A stretch of DNA of 64,000 nt from Dendrophyllia cribrosa (GCA_024195265.1 JAJLRJ010000002.1:1330888-1394887); one strand, 5' to 3'; shown: positions 44,505 through 56,421, numbered from the stretch's first letter. The notes: generated from the sequence alone by a model not told the origin. Numbers and translations: made by a program.

Positions 44505-44715
44505 GGTTATTTTCTTGGTTTCAGATAAAAGGGTGAATACATGTAACTTCCAAAGAAGAGAAAGTAAATGTATGAATCTGGCCTTAAGTGTTGACTGCTA
44601 ATTTCCTCTTATTTGGGTTTGTTGGGATTGCATTGTTCAGCAGAACAAACAAAGCACAAGAAGTTGATTCCTAATGCAGCAAAAAATACCACAGGCCAGG
44701 ATCAAAAGGTCAGTT
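44505..44715 (+). pseudogene. Decayed copy of the divergent gene's third exon
   Basis: TTCTTGGTTTCAGAT, then ATTTGG, GGGATTGCATTGTTC and CAAACAA occur in the same order as at 38100-38215. The aligned frame reads IWVCWDCIVQQNKQ versus IWFWRDCIVRQIKQ and then meets a stop. It looks like an old duplication of the exon and its acceptor, now separated by the inserted element. Confidence 0.6.
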
Positions 44716-44954
44716 AATGCATTTTTTTTACATTTTATTTTAACATTGAATGTATGTGTTTTGATAGCACTTTATGATCAGTGATGTCTTGGTCATTCCA
44801 TGCATGGACCAAAATTACATGCATTGATTTCTTCAGTCAAGGTTCTAATAAGGAATTTTTGTCATATGAGGCTTCTTTTGAACCATGCATTGTTACATGT
44901 GTAGGAGACAGTAGAAACACACTTAGCATGGGGAAATTGAACTCTGTCACTCCC

Positions 44955-45140
44955 TATTATGGAGACATGACTTTGTAATAAAGTTCTAACTCTTATGTCT
45001 GTGGATGGAATTCTATAGTGTGACCATTCAAATGAAACCTCATGGCAGCACTTTCGCATAGTACTATTTTGTTATTAAAACTGTTTTATGCAAAAAAAAA
45101 AATTGGGATTCTTGAATTTTCCTGATGTTTCACTGAACAC
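44955..45140 (+). repeat. Dispersed copy of the 105-bp array family
   Basis: AAAGTTCTAACTCTTATGTC, GTGTGACCATTCAAATGAAA and GCAGCACTTTCGCATAGTAC follow the same order as in the other relatives. Confidence 0.65.
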
Positions 45141-45228
45141 TAAATTTTATTAATATATACCTACAGTGCAGCTCAGAGATAAGCAAACCACGCAGACGCA
45201 AACCATGCGTACGTTTAACACGTATACG

Positions 45229-45374
45229 CAATTTATTTGTTATTCATTGCCATAAGTTTGCTTTGTTTGGTATTGTTGTGTAAATGTTGTCTAAATGCGC
45301 GCATGTCGTGCGCGCATTTTTATTTGTTATTCATTGCCATAAGTTTGCTTTGTTTGGTATTGTTGTGTAAAAGA
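45229..45374 (+). repeat. Direct repeat of ~53 bp
   Basis: TTTGTTATTCATTGCCATAA ... TTGTTGTGTAAA occurs at ~45231-45283 and again at ~45319-45372, separated by a GCGCGCATG palindrome. No gene was found from 45.4 to 46.3 kb. Confidence 0.8.
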
Positions 45375-46351
45375 AAAGAAATCTAGTGAATAAGAAGCCG
45401 CCGAGAAGCGTAAGCACGAGATAACAACTGATAGTAAACGCTCAAATCGCAAATAACGCCGATATAAATATCACCTCTTGAATATTTCAAATATTTTGTC
45501 GATTGATCGAGATTTAAAACCGCTAAAAATAATCTTCACTTCTAGAGTCATCAAGATTTCAAGCTACACTGTAGATCTGTGGAAAGGACGCTATCGCTCA
45601 TACCTTTTAGTTTAGTGAACGATACTGCAGGCTTCTCAATCAATACCGCCAAAGTAAACAAGCACTGTCATATAAACTTTATGAATCTTGCTCGCTTCGC
45701 AAAAACGGAATATGTTTTGTTCAAAAAATCACAATTGCTCCACTGCCAGTCTAAACAAGCGGCCGTTATTGAGATTTAAGTAATCTTGCTCCCTTTAATC
45801 TAGTATAAACGCGAACAGAGTGGCCGCCGACAAGCACAAGATTCATATTTCATTCTTGCTGGATACAATGTACCGCACCGGGCAAGCATAGAAAAGTCAT
45901 TTCTTCGGTTCTATAAGGCACAAAGAAGAGATTCAAATGGCAAAATACTGTGTCTTTAAAAGCGAAATATTTTCTAAAAGTTTCTATGATGCGCCGATTA
46001 TTTTGAGTGATTTCTTTGCTAGTGAAAATTCATAAAGTTGTGTGATGTCCCCTCACAACAAACACAAAAAACTGACATATCAGGTTCTATTATGCGCAAA
46101 GAAGTGATTCTTTTAAGATTAAGAGGTGTATAAGACATGAAAAGGGCTAAAGGTTGTTACTCTGTCAGTATCTTGGAAAATTGTGTGACCTCGTGGCTTG
46201 TGGCATGGTGATTTTGTGTTTTGTTGAAGATCTGTCACGATCGACGCAATGTGGAAGTGGAAGCTGGCGATTTAGCTTGTAATTAAAAGGTAAGTAACTT
46301 ACAGTATGCTTCTCTTTCCAACGTACATTGTGTAAAACATATATATTTTTA

Positions 46352-46588
46352 GGCCCCGTTTACACGGGTCCGGACAAATTTTTGCACGGACAAAAACTTG
46401 CATGGTTCCACCTTGCGTTTACATGGGACCGGCGAAACTGAACGAATTTTTGAACGGCTAAGTGTGCAAGTTTCCGTGTAAACACCACTGCAATCTGTAA
46501 CAGAATTTGCACGGATCCATGTAAACACGTGGTCTAGGAACAAAATTCGTCCATGCAAAAATTTGTCCGGACCCGTGTAAACAGGGCC
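46352..46588. mobile_element. MITE with TTA target duplication
   Basis: Ends GGCCCCGTTTACACGGGTCC and its near complement are bounded by TTA at 46349-46351 and 46589-46591. Internal GTGTAAAC and CATGTAAAC copies recur. It belongs to the same end-type as 59920-60039 and, loosely, 159-537. Confidence 0.85.
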
Positions 46589-46716
46589 TTAATAAGATTC
46601 TTTTAATTCTGAGGTCAAAAGATGGGTGCTGTGTGGCTTTGATCGATCAGACAAAGGTCGATAAGTTTAAAACAACTATGAATGAAAGTAAAAAAATTTG
46701 AAGTGTTCTATCTTAC

Positions 46717-47022
46717 CTTTCGCAAAAGGTTTGTTGGCTTTCTTCCATTCTTGTTCAGGATTGTAACAGGTCGAATTTCGCGTGGATCTTCGATTCTCCA
46801 GTTCCATTCTGAACTCCAGCCGTCAAACGCGACAGTGATCGCTTCAATTTCTTCTTTGACGATCGTGCAAGCACACCAAACTCCTTCTTCATCAAGCGCT
46901 TCAGCCTTGCTGTCTTCAATAAATTTATCCATCATCGTACGATAAGTATTGAAGTGACTTCTTTCCAGTGAAAACAGGTTTTGAGTGATCGAGAAAACTG
47001 GACGCAGTGTTATTATCCGCAT
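46717..47022 (-). CDS. Tudor-knot/chromo-barrel-like first exon
   Basis: The ATG at 47020-47022 opens 102 codons ending at a clear donor (AAAG/GTAAGATAG). Residues ~40-85 read EGVWCACTIV ... VAFDGWSSEWNWRI, the pattern of a Tudor-knot, MBT or chromo-barrel fold that can bind histone tails or nucleic acid. A Lys-rich tail follows. The next exon would lie below 46717, but a MITE occupies 46352-46588 and no following exon was recognised. It may be a 5' gene fragment or a partial gene. Confidence 0.5.
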
Positions 47023-47830
47023 TTTGGTTGCTAAGCTACCAGGTAGTTCTGAGTCTCACTTGGTCATTCTAAAACTATTGCGCATGTGTGTATCAATAAA
47101 TGAATATATAATGAATTACACACTTTTTCCGTGTTGAAGTCCTAATGCCACAATTGTTTGGCATATTTTTGGTTCTTTGCCTTGAATTTCTTTTTCTCTG
47201 ATTATGGTCTTTGCTTTTTCGTGATATCAATGGAAAACAATACTTATTTTGCCTCCACAAAACACCCGAACAAACTCACAAGGCTAAGAGGCGTGGGGCG
47301 TTGGTCAGCCAGGCCCGCGATACATTTTATTGACAAAGGACTATAATATTACAATATTACTGTAATATACTATACTATAATATTACAATAACTCTAAGTT
47401 GGTCAGCCAGGCCCACGATAAATTTTATTATTGACAAAGGACTATAATATAACAATAACTCTAAGCGCACCAGAGCCAGACACATAAACCCGAAAAAAAC
47501 AACTGTTGGAAAAAATAGGGGCCGTGTACCCCCGACCTATGCAGTGGTGCTACATTGTACCTTCAGGGTTTTAAGGTGTTTTTAACTAAGAAATAAGCCG
47601 ATAACAAGTCTTAAGGTATTACAATAAACAACTAAGACAAAAGTTAACTTGTTTGAACAGTACAAGAGGCAGCGAGGCTGACCGTAGAATGACACAAATC
47701 TATCAACGGACACTTTTCAAACTCACGAACCGTGAGCCCCTGCGCATTACATTAGTACCCGGTCCTCTGTAAGGTGCAGGCAAAATATTAATTTATGCCA
47801 ATCAAGATTATCACAAATTACATGGTTCAC
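47023..47830. other. Gene-free stretch with a direct repeat
   Basis: TTGGTCAGCCAGGCCCGCGA with ACATTTTATTGACAAAGGAC at 47300-47350 recurs at 47399-47455 with small changes. Nothing else could be assigned. Confidence 0.5.
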
Positions 47831-48250
47831 TTACCGCATTTTTCTTGGATAAGGGGTAAAGATACTCTTGCTCTGTGATGAGTAAAGATCTTTGTTCTTC
47901 TTGTCACATAAGGTGAAGAAAATGCCAGATTCCAGGGTAGTGAAGAGATAGGTTAAGGTGATGCTGTGGATGGAGATTGTCTTAGCATAATGATGTTGTT
48001 TTTCAAAGTCTTGGAAAGTCTGCATGTTGTTGTCAGACCAGACTTGTTGATGATGCTCTTGTTTTTCAGAGTAGAGAAGAAGGCTTTGTGAAAAGGAAGA
48101 GAAGGGTATTTTAACTTGTCTACATAATCCATCCATTCATATGGAAAGAAACCTTTGGTTTGAGAACATTCATAGAAACATATTGTACATGTAGCTGAAT
48201 CCTGGAGCCAAAAAGGTGGTGACATCCAGAAAGTGAAGGTGTTCAGTTTT
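47831..48250 (-). pseudogene. Polinton-type DNA polymerase B fragment (second copy, central part)
   Basis: On the minus strand, three reading frames in succession give parts of a protein-primed family-B DNA polymerase: LKTEHLHFLDVTTFLAPGFS, then GFFPYEWMDYVDKLKYPSLP, then VWSDNNMQTFQDF and SITLTYLFTTLE. At least two frameshifts separate them, so the copy is dead. Catalytic palm motifs that should follow below 47831 are not seen. Confidence 0.7.
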
Positions 48251-48599
48251 GAGACACATAAAGTTGTTGTTTCGTTTAAAAGTGAACAGAACTTGCTCGT
48301 TCTGCACTCGGACTGAGAAAAGGAATACTGAGAAAAGGAATACTTGGACAGTACTAAGATCATATTTTGCAGAATTGAAGCCCAGGACAGGGAGCTCTTT
48401 AAGGTATTCCTTGAATCTGTCTCTCAGTTTCTTCAGAGGCTTTTCTTTTCTTCTTAGGTTTTGGAGTACTCAGTGTTGTGTGGTTACCACACTTCATCTT
48501 CTAAGCTTTACACAAAGCTGCCACCAGCAGTGATGACTAGATGAATTTGTTCATGAAGACAGCATCCCTGAGTTAATGAGTTAGCTCTGGACAAACTGT

Positions 48600-48945
48600 T
48601 TTTTTTTTTTTGCAACCTCTAGTTCTGTTTCGGTGTTTCGCAAGATAAACGCAAACGAGAAGTTAACTTTAAACATGGTCGGTTGGTCATCAAAGATATG
48701 GCTCAACTGCTCACAGAGGCTGGCAGGACTGATCGTAGGCAGTTGAAAATTGTACCACTCTTGAAGGCGGTTTTTGCGGCTGAGGTTATAAAATCTTTTG
48801 TAGCACTTGCCGTTTCAAAAACAACCATTTGATTCTCAGCCGGTCCAGGCGTTTCAGAAATTGAATGATCCAAATGAGTTGGAAGCTGTAAAAGAACAGA
48901 ACCACAACCTACCTGTGAATCAGTGTCAGTAAGAACTAAAAACAA
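48600..48945 (-). pseudogene. Polinton-type polymerase gene, N-terminal fragment (second copy)
   Basis: The minus strand encodes NRLQEWYNFQLPTIS, SLCEQLSHIFDDQPT and FILRNTETE. This closely resembles NRLQDWYNFRLSTIS / SLREQLSRIFADES at 53640-53830. It lies upstream, in gene sense, of the 47831-48250 fragment with the middle part deleted. The two together are a second, internally deleted polymerase copy. Confidence 0.65.
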
Positions 48946-48949
48946 CAGA

Positions 48950-51380
48950 ACTTACAAGCCATTTTCGTGGTTAACAACATTTCAAATAAAAATGAACTTG
49001 AAGCAAAGCAACAACTCATTGCATTACACATGGAATCATTAACTTCACAAATGGAATGCTTGTATTTACGAGAGAGAGAGAGAAGTCATTTTCCTTAATC
49101 AACTTTGTGATAAATTGTGTGACAGTACTGTACCACGACAAGTAGTTGAATTTTCATGGGAGCATGAAGGAATGGAATTTTCAATTGCTGAACTGAGAGT
49201 CCCAACATTTTACTTTTGCAAGGAAACGAAATTCTGGAATCAGTATAATTGTATTCTGAAGTCAAGGATTCAAGCGAAACATTGGTTGAAGTCCATTATT
49301 AAAAAAAAATTGAATGAGTGGTGTAGGGAACCATATACACAAAATTATTCATGACAAAATTTGTAATCCTTTATCTCAAGCAGCAAGGAAACAACTTCAA
49401 GATAAAAGTAAAACATTTCAAAGGGTTAAAAAAAGGTTTAAAAAAATCTAATAGGCATTTTTAAACCATGTACAAAAAAGAAACTTGATTAAAAAACGTT
49501 TTTTACAATAAATACAAAGTGAAAATATACTAGATACAGTACTTGAAAGGAGAAAATGAAAGAGGGCTATATACAACATGAATGGCATTTTAAAAAAGGA
49601 AACTTGAAAACTATTTACAATAATAAATGACATCTTATGATGTCATTCAACTTGTTGTTGATTGACACAATTAGACACAAGTTTTTCGATGTAATGCATA
49701 CATCTATTCCCCTTTTTTTCCCTGTCATCAAAAAAGCTGCAAACAGTCACCTTATGTAACCATTTAGCATGAACCTGTGTAGCACCCTAATAATAATAAT
49801 GAGAAAACTCTTTTTTTTGAAAATACTCTTAAAAATAATAAATCTTTTATTGATAACAAAAAAAGCTAACTAAAACATCTTATTTTACAATTAATTTCAC
49901 TTAAAAAACTATTCAGTCAAAGCACTATTTACATTATTCCTTTCGATTAAAAAAAAGGCACTTAATTTTGATTAAAAAATTCATTCCATTAAAAATATAT
50001 CATATATTCGAAAAAAAAAAAGAAAAGAAAATCAATTAAAAAACGGTTCATTTCAACTAAACTAAATTAACGAGCTCACACCATTATCACATACGCTTGG
50101 GTAGCGTTTAAGCGGCAGTCATCAATGAAATCCCCTTGTGGAATGTTGTGGAAGGGTGTCCTAGAACCTCTTACGCATGTGCGTACAGACCTTAAAATCT
50201 CAAGTGTGCGCCAAATTCTTAGAGTGCTCTAAATTCCGTCCGACAGCGAGGACATCCTTTGGATGCTGGAATAATATTAATGTGCGCTTCCATTGTTTTA
50301 GGCAAGAAGGGTGAACATTCTGCCTATAAATAAGAGAAAAATGGATCCTGCCTCAACAAATTGACAAATCCTTTTTACTTACTGGTAAAGCGCCCAAATT
50401 TGCAACAAGATACTTACCACATTATGATAAAATCCTAATGTTACTCAATCAATCCTAAACTAAAATAGTTCATGGAAAGTTCTTGGAATTTTCTCTCATT
50501 TGAGTGGCATACATAGTTTAAATGTTATGTTATCCAACTACATCCTTTCAAGCTTATGCAGCTTCTCTATATTGTTAGGAATCACAGTCAGTTGGTTGTT
50601 TGACTTGATCTTAGCTACATGAAGTTGTATCTTATATCTGTACTTGGAAATGTTACATTTCAAAATAATAAAAAAAATAGAATACCATGTACAGAGAAGA
50701 TACTAACCACACCATGATGAAAACTCACCTCAAAAGCATGACATTAGCAACCAACACAATGGTTATGGTTTATTTCGTTTGTTGCTTATTAGGAGACAAG
50801 TTGGTCATTGCTTTTTTTTTATTCTGTGGTGGCTGCTAAAGGAGGCATTTGTTTCTATATTGTTTCAGCCTTACTTATCCTTTTAACACTGATAGACCCC
50901 GATGGCTGCTTGCACTGGGGTTTTCTTCTAGAGACACTTCATCTTCTAAGCTGTCATCAGTTTTACACGGATCTGGAGCTGCCACGTTCATGAAGACAGC
51001 AGCCCTGAGTTGATGAGTTAGCTGTGGACAAACTTGTTTTTGTTATTTTGTTACTCAGATAATGAGATGCAAACCCTAGTTCGTGTAGGTAAGTAGAAAT
51101 TTGGGGTCTTTTTTTCTTGTTTGAATGGAAGAAACCGGAAGTGAGTGACACTTTCTGGTTCTCAAACCTTTCTTATTGTGTTTGAATGAAAAGTGAGGGT
51201 AAAGAGGTGATTATTCAAGAGATTTTTTGTTTGGAATGGTTTAACGAAAGGGGCTTTTTTAAACTTTACAAGGCCTCCGTGTAATTTGAATTAAAAATGT
51301 TTGGGTTCACTTGTTTGGAGGTATACAAAGTTTCATATTTTTTTTTCCTTTCAAGATTTTGTTTGGGTCTTCCGTTTCAT
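48950..51380. other. AT-rich stretch with decayed pieces
   Basis: The ORF at 49115-49354 (+) has no recognisable domain. Around 49440-50060 the DNA is A/T-run rich. Near 50200-50330 the minus strand encodes a possible single zinc-finger-like string (GCPRCRTEF). The segment around 50935-51035 repeats 48488-48600 (TTCATGAAGACAGCA, GAGTTAGCT, TGGACAAACT). All are consistent with debris of the Polinton-like element. Confidence 0.4.
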
Positions 51381-51387
51381 TACCTTC

Positions 51388-51500
51388 TTAACGTGTTAGT
51401 TTTGTTATTTTCATGTTGAAGGAGCTTCTTGTTTCTAAGTTAAGAAAATATTTCGAATTTTCTTCTCCGTTCTCATACCATCTTGCTTTACTACATAAAA
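51388..51500 (-). pseudogene. LINE ORF2 fragment
   Basis: The minus strand encodes SKARWYENGEENSKYFLNLE and ITKL, the conserved string just before the reverse-transcriptase domain of L1/Tx1-type LINEs. No other part is visible. The rest of the frame (51500-51678) is unrelated and unrecognised. Confidence 0.6.
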
Positions 51501-51700
51501 TGACCTTGGCCATATCGAACACATAAAAGTAAAACCCATGACATTCCTTCACATTGGACTCAATGATCTTGTATTGCTCACTCGGCAACCACGTCCTTTT
51601 TGCCATCTGTGCGAGTGTCGCTGTCAAATTGGAGGCTGGCTTGAAGTGGGATGCTTTCCCTTCATATAACAATTTCACAAGATGTTTTCCATTGATGTGG

Positions 51701-52337
51701 GTGAAACCTTCCTTTTTTACGTTAATTAGTCATGAAGTTCTTGGAAAAAAAAACGACATTGTTCCGAAATGGAACTTGTGACTTCCGCCAACTTTTCTCG
51801 CTTTTCCGCTTCAAAATGAATTATGTTTACACCACACTGTGCCAGAAAGGGCACCCGATACCTTAACTCTCTCGAATGTCTTAAACGTAAAGTGACGATT
51901 TGTGAAGTGAGACGTAGGCCTACCCTCTCTCGAAGAATGCCCGGTCTTCAAAAAGTAACACTCTTATTTCTAGCATTCTAGTGAGGACATGTACCTGATT
52001 GCCCTCCTTTTGCTGTGTTAATAACCAGTACTTTAGGCATGCTCTGTGGATATATTGACTGCAACAGGACATCACCCAGGTCTCTGTGGTCTGGTCGAGA
52101 CAAATGATGCAGTTAGGCATCTAAAGGATCTTCTTTTACAGTCCATTTGGAGGAGTCACCACCGTTGTTGCTGCCGTGAAACCCTTCCTTTTTTACATTA
52201 ATTAGTCATGAAGTTCTTGGAAAAAAAACGACACTGTTCCAAATTGGTACTCATGACTTCCGCCAACTTTCTCGCGTTTCCGCTTCAAAATGAATTATGT
52301 TGATGCCACCATGTGCCAGAAAGGGCACCCGATACCA
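51701..52337. repeat. Direct duplication of ~160 bp
   Basis: 51701-51862 and 52176-52337 match closely (TTAATTAGTCATGAAGTTCT ... GCCAGAAAGGGCACCCGATA). Both encode the same polymerase-gene string on the minus strand (RVPFLA ... NIIHFEAE). The intervening 310 bp holds the RING-like ORF. Confidence 0.85.
51920..52120 (-). CDS. RING-like zinc-binding ORF, partial
   Basis: A 66-codon frame starting MPNCIICLDQTTETWVMSCC, then YIHRACLKYWL, gives C-x2-C, C/C, H and C in RING-finger order. The last metal-binding pair is absent from this frame, so the domain is incomplete or continues after an intron or frameshift. RING proteins commonly act as E3 ubiquitin ligases. It lies inside the direct duplication within the polymerase remnant and may be element cargo. 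Confidence 0.4.
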   Translation of the reverse strand: MPNCIICLDQTTETWVMSCCSQYIHRACLKYWLLTQQKEGNQVHVLTRMLEIRVLLFEDRAFFERG

Positions 52338-54353
52338 GTGGCTGAAGATACCTGCCTCATTGCCTGTATCGTTGAGAAACACGGGATCTTCTTCATTCTC
52401 CGACTCGATCTCTTCTTCTTCATTGTCACTATCCATTAAATCAATTCCTCGGCTCTCATCTTCGCTATCTTCTTCGCTTTCTTCTGTGTCAGAACCTTCT
52501 TGTATGTCTACAAGGATTTGTGCTAAGCAGTCTTCTGTTTGGTCAGCATTGCTCATGGTTTTTAAAGCTTCAAAGACATCTGCAAACTGTTGGCGTAGTA
52601 GGGAGGAACTTTTAGTGCTGATCTCGATCAGGTACTTGACAAAATCTTCAAGCAGTTGATTTGAGTCACCTTCCGAGACAACATTTCAGGACTTGGTAAC
52701 CTGACACCCTACTGCACACTCGCACTCAAAGGCACATGTGATGACTGCCAGGTCAACTTGTCTGTGTTCTTTAATTCTTCAGCTTTCTCTTTGTCAAAGT
52801 AACATTCGAAATCAAAGGTGGCGCGGTATGGGAAGTAGTGGACTTCTTCCGGAACCATCATGATGCCCTTGTCTGCCTATTCTTCAAAGATGGTTTTTGG
52901 GACGTGATATGCTCCGCCCGGGTACTTGTACTGCACTTTCCCATCACAGGTCTTTTCATGTCGATTTAACTTATTGGCGCCTTTCCAGTACTTGCCGCAG
53001 CGTGAACAACAGAACGATTTTGAGTAGCGGGCCAGGTCTTTCATATACGAAAAGTGATTTTCGTACAAGTTCAAGTACATCGTGCTGTCATAGTGGCGGT
53101 GAGAACGGCGGATAATTGTGGCTGTTATCTCGGGTGTTTCTTCGTCATCTTCTTCGCCATGTGTTTGAGTCGGGGCAAGGCTGTAGACTTGAATGTTGAC
53201 TTCAAATAACTTCTTTAACTCGTCTAGTTCGGCTAATTTGACTCCACGGAACTTCTTCTTTGAGAGGCGGGTTTCTCGGTACTTTTCGTAATAATTCTGC
53301 GTGTCTCTCTCCAAATTCTTGGTGTGGCAGCCGTCATGAAGAGCCAAACAGCGAAAGAAACAGGTTATCTTCGTAGGGTTTACCTGTATTTGCATTATTT
53401 TCCAAGGGTTCTATTCCACGGTTGTTGACGACATACCCGGGGAGATATTTTCCACGTCCGATAGGATGATCGCAAAGTTTCCAGACAAACCATGTCACTT
53501 GGTAACGAGATCCACGACCCATTTGCTGTTAGGGCGCTGCTGGCGAACCCACTCTAGGTAGTCGATGGTACTGATTTCTTGAACAGCGCGCTCTAAATCA
53601 TCATCATTAGCTATCAGAAACGGTTGGTTAAGGACAAGGTTATTGTTCGCGGAGGAGTGATGGTACTGGAGGGCGCCCGTTTCGGTGTTGCGCTAAATAA
53701 ACCCATAGGAAAGATTCATCAGCGAAGATGCGGCTGAGTTGTTCGCGTAGGGAAGCTGTACTGATTGTTGACAAGCGGAAATTATACCAATCTTGTAAAC
53801 GGTTACAGTGGCTAAATCTGGGGCCAGTGTTGACGGTACGTGTCGGTGATATTTTCTTCACTGCTAGGAAAAAGGTTGGAAGGGACAAGGATGGGATCTT
53901 CTTGCCAGTTTGAGCTGACAGCGGTGTTTTCAGCGCTTGTTGTGGGGGCTGATTCTGAAGCCGGTACTCATGCTTGCTTGGTCCTACCTCTTAGATCTTT
54001 TTGCGGACGGAACATCTGACGTTTTCGTGGCGGTACGCTTACGACTGGTCGGTGATTGTTGCTGATGCGCGGTGCGAATATGAGGGTTATAAGGTGCGAG
54101 GTTGTGGACATTTTCTCCACACGTTGCAGTTGAACGTACGCTCGGCAACGCGTTTGTCGTGCACTTTGAGGTGACGGTTGAGGCTCACTTTCTGGGTAAA
54201 TTTCTTATCACAGCGCGGGCACTCGTACGGTTTGTCGCCGGTGCGGACGCGTTGATGGGTCTCCAGGTGGTTTGGGCGAGTGAAAGTCTTACCACAAGTA
54301 TCGCAGCGATATTCTTCGCGAGGTTTTTTCGCTGGAGGTGGACCACCACTACC
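52251..54353 (-). pseudogene. Polinton/adintovirus-type DNA polymerase B gene, N-terminal two thirds, broken
   Basis: In gene order: two C2H2 fingers (54110-54353; YRCDTCGKTFTRPNHLETH, YECPRCDKKFTQKVSLNRH); RLQDWYNFRLSTIS and SLREQLSRIFAD (53640-53888); WFVWKLCDHPIGRGKYLPGY (53334-53522); CFFRCLALHDGCHTKNLERD and CCSRCGKYWKGANKLNRHEK (52877-53395); then an acidic frame (52251-52680). The parts lie in different frames with stops between, so the gene is inactive. Proteins of this layout replicate Polinton/Maverick-type DNA by protein priming. The palm-domain catalytic motifs are not present. Confidence 0.75.
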
Positions 54354-54487
54354 CTAAAATAATATTAACTAGTCTTAGTCTAATTAACAGATTTACGCCT
54401 TGAATTGTAAACAGTACTTAAGTTCAGTTGAAAAAGTATTCCCAATAAAGTTCAAGATTTGTTTGTTTTGAATTCGACTGGTATATT

Positions 54488-54723
<236 letters not shown>

Positions 54724-54776
54724 AAACAGTGAACTACAAAACTTTATCACTAAGTTTGAGATGGAAAATAACTTAC

Positions 54777-55400
54777 CAAATCGAGAAAGTCAAAATCATC
54801 CTCCACGTTTGTTAGCGAAAGGTCGTTGCTTGACGCCTGTGATATTAAGAGAATAAGTTATGTTATGAGAGAGAATTGATTCTTTAACGACGTTTTAACG
54901 GTTATTGAAAGCAATGTTTGAATGATCTGAGAGTTAAAATTCACGCTCTGAAATAGTACAGTTGTAAGAAGAAAGTATAGAAATCAACTAGCAAACTTAG
55001 GCGTTTTGTTCGCACGTTTGATTTCTAATAGTTATGGGAAGAAAGTTTAGAAATCAACTATCAAACTTAAAAGCGTTTTACTAACCATTATCGTGGTTTC
55101 AGGAATAACCTCAGATGTTGGCAAAAGATCTTCGGTGTGATCGGATGGAATCTGTAAAAGAAAAGGGAAATTGGTTATACAAGACTGTCGGTTTAGAAAA
55201 ACAGAATAAAAAACAGATGGAGCAAAATACTTCAACTTACTTCGAGTTCTTGCACAGTAAATTCTGTCAATCGCGCAAATGCCAACGGAACAAAATTCTC
55301 TGGGATTTGAATGGAACTGGTCAGCATCTCCCAGTCGCGGACAGTTAAACAAGCACTCAAAGCAGTTTGAAGATCAACAATGTTGGTGAAAAAGCCATTT
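54777..55400 (-). pseudogene. Leader exons of the polymerase/zinc-finger gene
   Basis: Three minus-strand exons with good splice borders precede the zinc-finger exon in a consistent frame: 55241 to ~55400 (VDLQTALSACLTVRDWE ... EFTVQELE), 55086-55151 (IPSDHTEDLLPTSEV...), and 54777-54836 (SSNDLSLTNVEDDFDFLDL). They join to GSGGPPPAKKPREE at 54353. The acidic Asp/Ser-rich leader resembles a transcriptional activator more than a polymerase part. The start codon is not clear. Splicing of a Polinton-type polymerase gene into a leader plus C2H2 fingers is unusual. Confidence 0.5.
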
Positions 55401-55817
55401 TCAACGGAAAAAACGTTTCAAATAAAGCGAAAAAAAATTTTCTAAATTCTAGCAAGTTCAAGATGAATGAAGGAATGACGCTCTTGTTAAAATTCACGCT
55501 TTTTATTCAAACAGACAATACAAATCTTAAGATCCAATCGGGGTGTGAATAGAGCCGGCAAGTTTGGGCACGGCTATTGTTTCTATTGTCTCAGAATAAA
55601 CCAAAAGGAATAGGTAGTTGACGTCATGAAAAGGCATTCCCTTAATTAATATGCAGGAAGGAATATTGTGACGTCATTACTAAGCATAGCTGATGAGGGG
55701 AAGGCAGGGGAAGGCCATCGCGGGGTTAAATTTAATCACTATCTACTACTCACGGTCTAGAGGATATAAACGCAGCAACCCCACGACAAACTATAGCAGC
55801 TGTCTGGATGCTTCAAC

Positions 55818-56273
55818 ATGAGCGGAGCTTCGAACAAACTTTACTGTGTAACTCCGACCACCGCTTTGGATGTCAATGAGCAACCTCCAGAAAGCCATGT
55901 GACTCTTACCGTATGGGACCCCCGAATCAATGTTAGCATTGAATATGAAATTCCTGGTCAATCTAAAACAAAGAGCGACCCAGCCAAAGAACATTACGAA
56001 CTCACCCGTTGCGAGTATTTTGGTTGGCAACCGAGTCGAGATCAGTACTGGTGGAGTCATTACATGAAGACCGAGAACGAGTTGTGTGAACTGGTATCTT
56101 ACAAAGCCAAAACAAAAAGTATAAAAAGACGTCGTAAACCAAAAGACTCGTCCAAAAAACCCAAGGCAAAGAGGAGACAAGACAAATCTTTAAAAAGGAG
56201 ATGCCTAAACAAAAAAGAGTCGGACGCAAACGACACGCCACTTCAAGAAGGCGAAAAGACTTTAACCAACTGA
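55818..56273 (+). CDS. Polinton-like plus-strand ORF 1, basic tail
   Basis: 151 codons from ATG 55818 to TGA. The N-terminal ~95 residues are ordinary globular (SHVTLTVWDPRINVSIEYEI, then CEYFGWQPSRDQYWWSHYM). The rest is Lys/Arg-rich (KRRRKPKDSSKKPKAKRR), as in DNA-binding virion or core proteins. No known domain is recognised. It is the first gene of a tight plus-strand cluster running opposite to the polymerase, and its end overlaps the next short frame. Confidence 0.6.
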   Translation: MSGASNKLYCVTPTTALDVNEQPPESHVTLTVWDPRINVSIEYEIPGQSKTKSDPAKEHYELTRCEYFGWQPSRDQYWWSHYMKTENELCELVSYKAKTKSIKRRRKPKDSSKKPKAKRRQDKSLKRRCLNKKESDANDTPLQEGEKTLTN

Positions 56274-56397
56274 AAAAGCAAACAGGAGGGCTATTTCTGC
56301 TTTAATAGCTGCGGGAAAAGCCATTGCTGCAGGTGCTGTGAGTGGAGCGGCCGGCTACGGGGTGAAAAAAGTGTTGGACGCACCCACTAAGAAATGA
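56201..56397 (+). pseudogene. Core-protein-like short gene, frameshifted
   Basis: The ATG at 56201 opens a very basic frame (MPKQKRVGRKRHATSRRRK) that stops at 56303-56305. The following small-residue-rich segment (AISALIAAGKAIAAGAVSGA, ending TGA 56395-56397) is in another frame. A basic head plus an Ala/Gly-rich hydrophobic segment is the layout of adenovirus pX-like minor core proteins found in Polintons and adintoviruses. One indel has broken it. Confidence 0.55.
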
Positions 56398-56421
56398 AAC
56401 GAATCAAGACAGGTCCATTTT

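Noticed and set aside
52297..52659. Ser-rich plus-strand ORF
   Set aside because: It is the shadow of the acidic minus-strand polymerase-gene frame.
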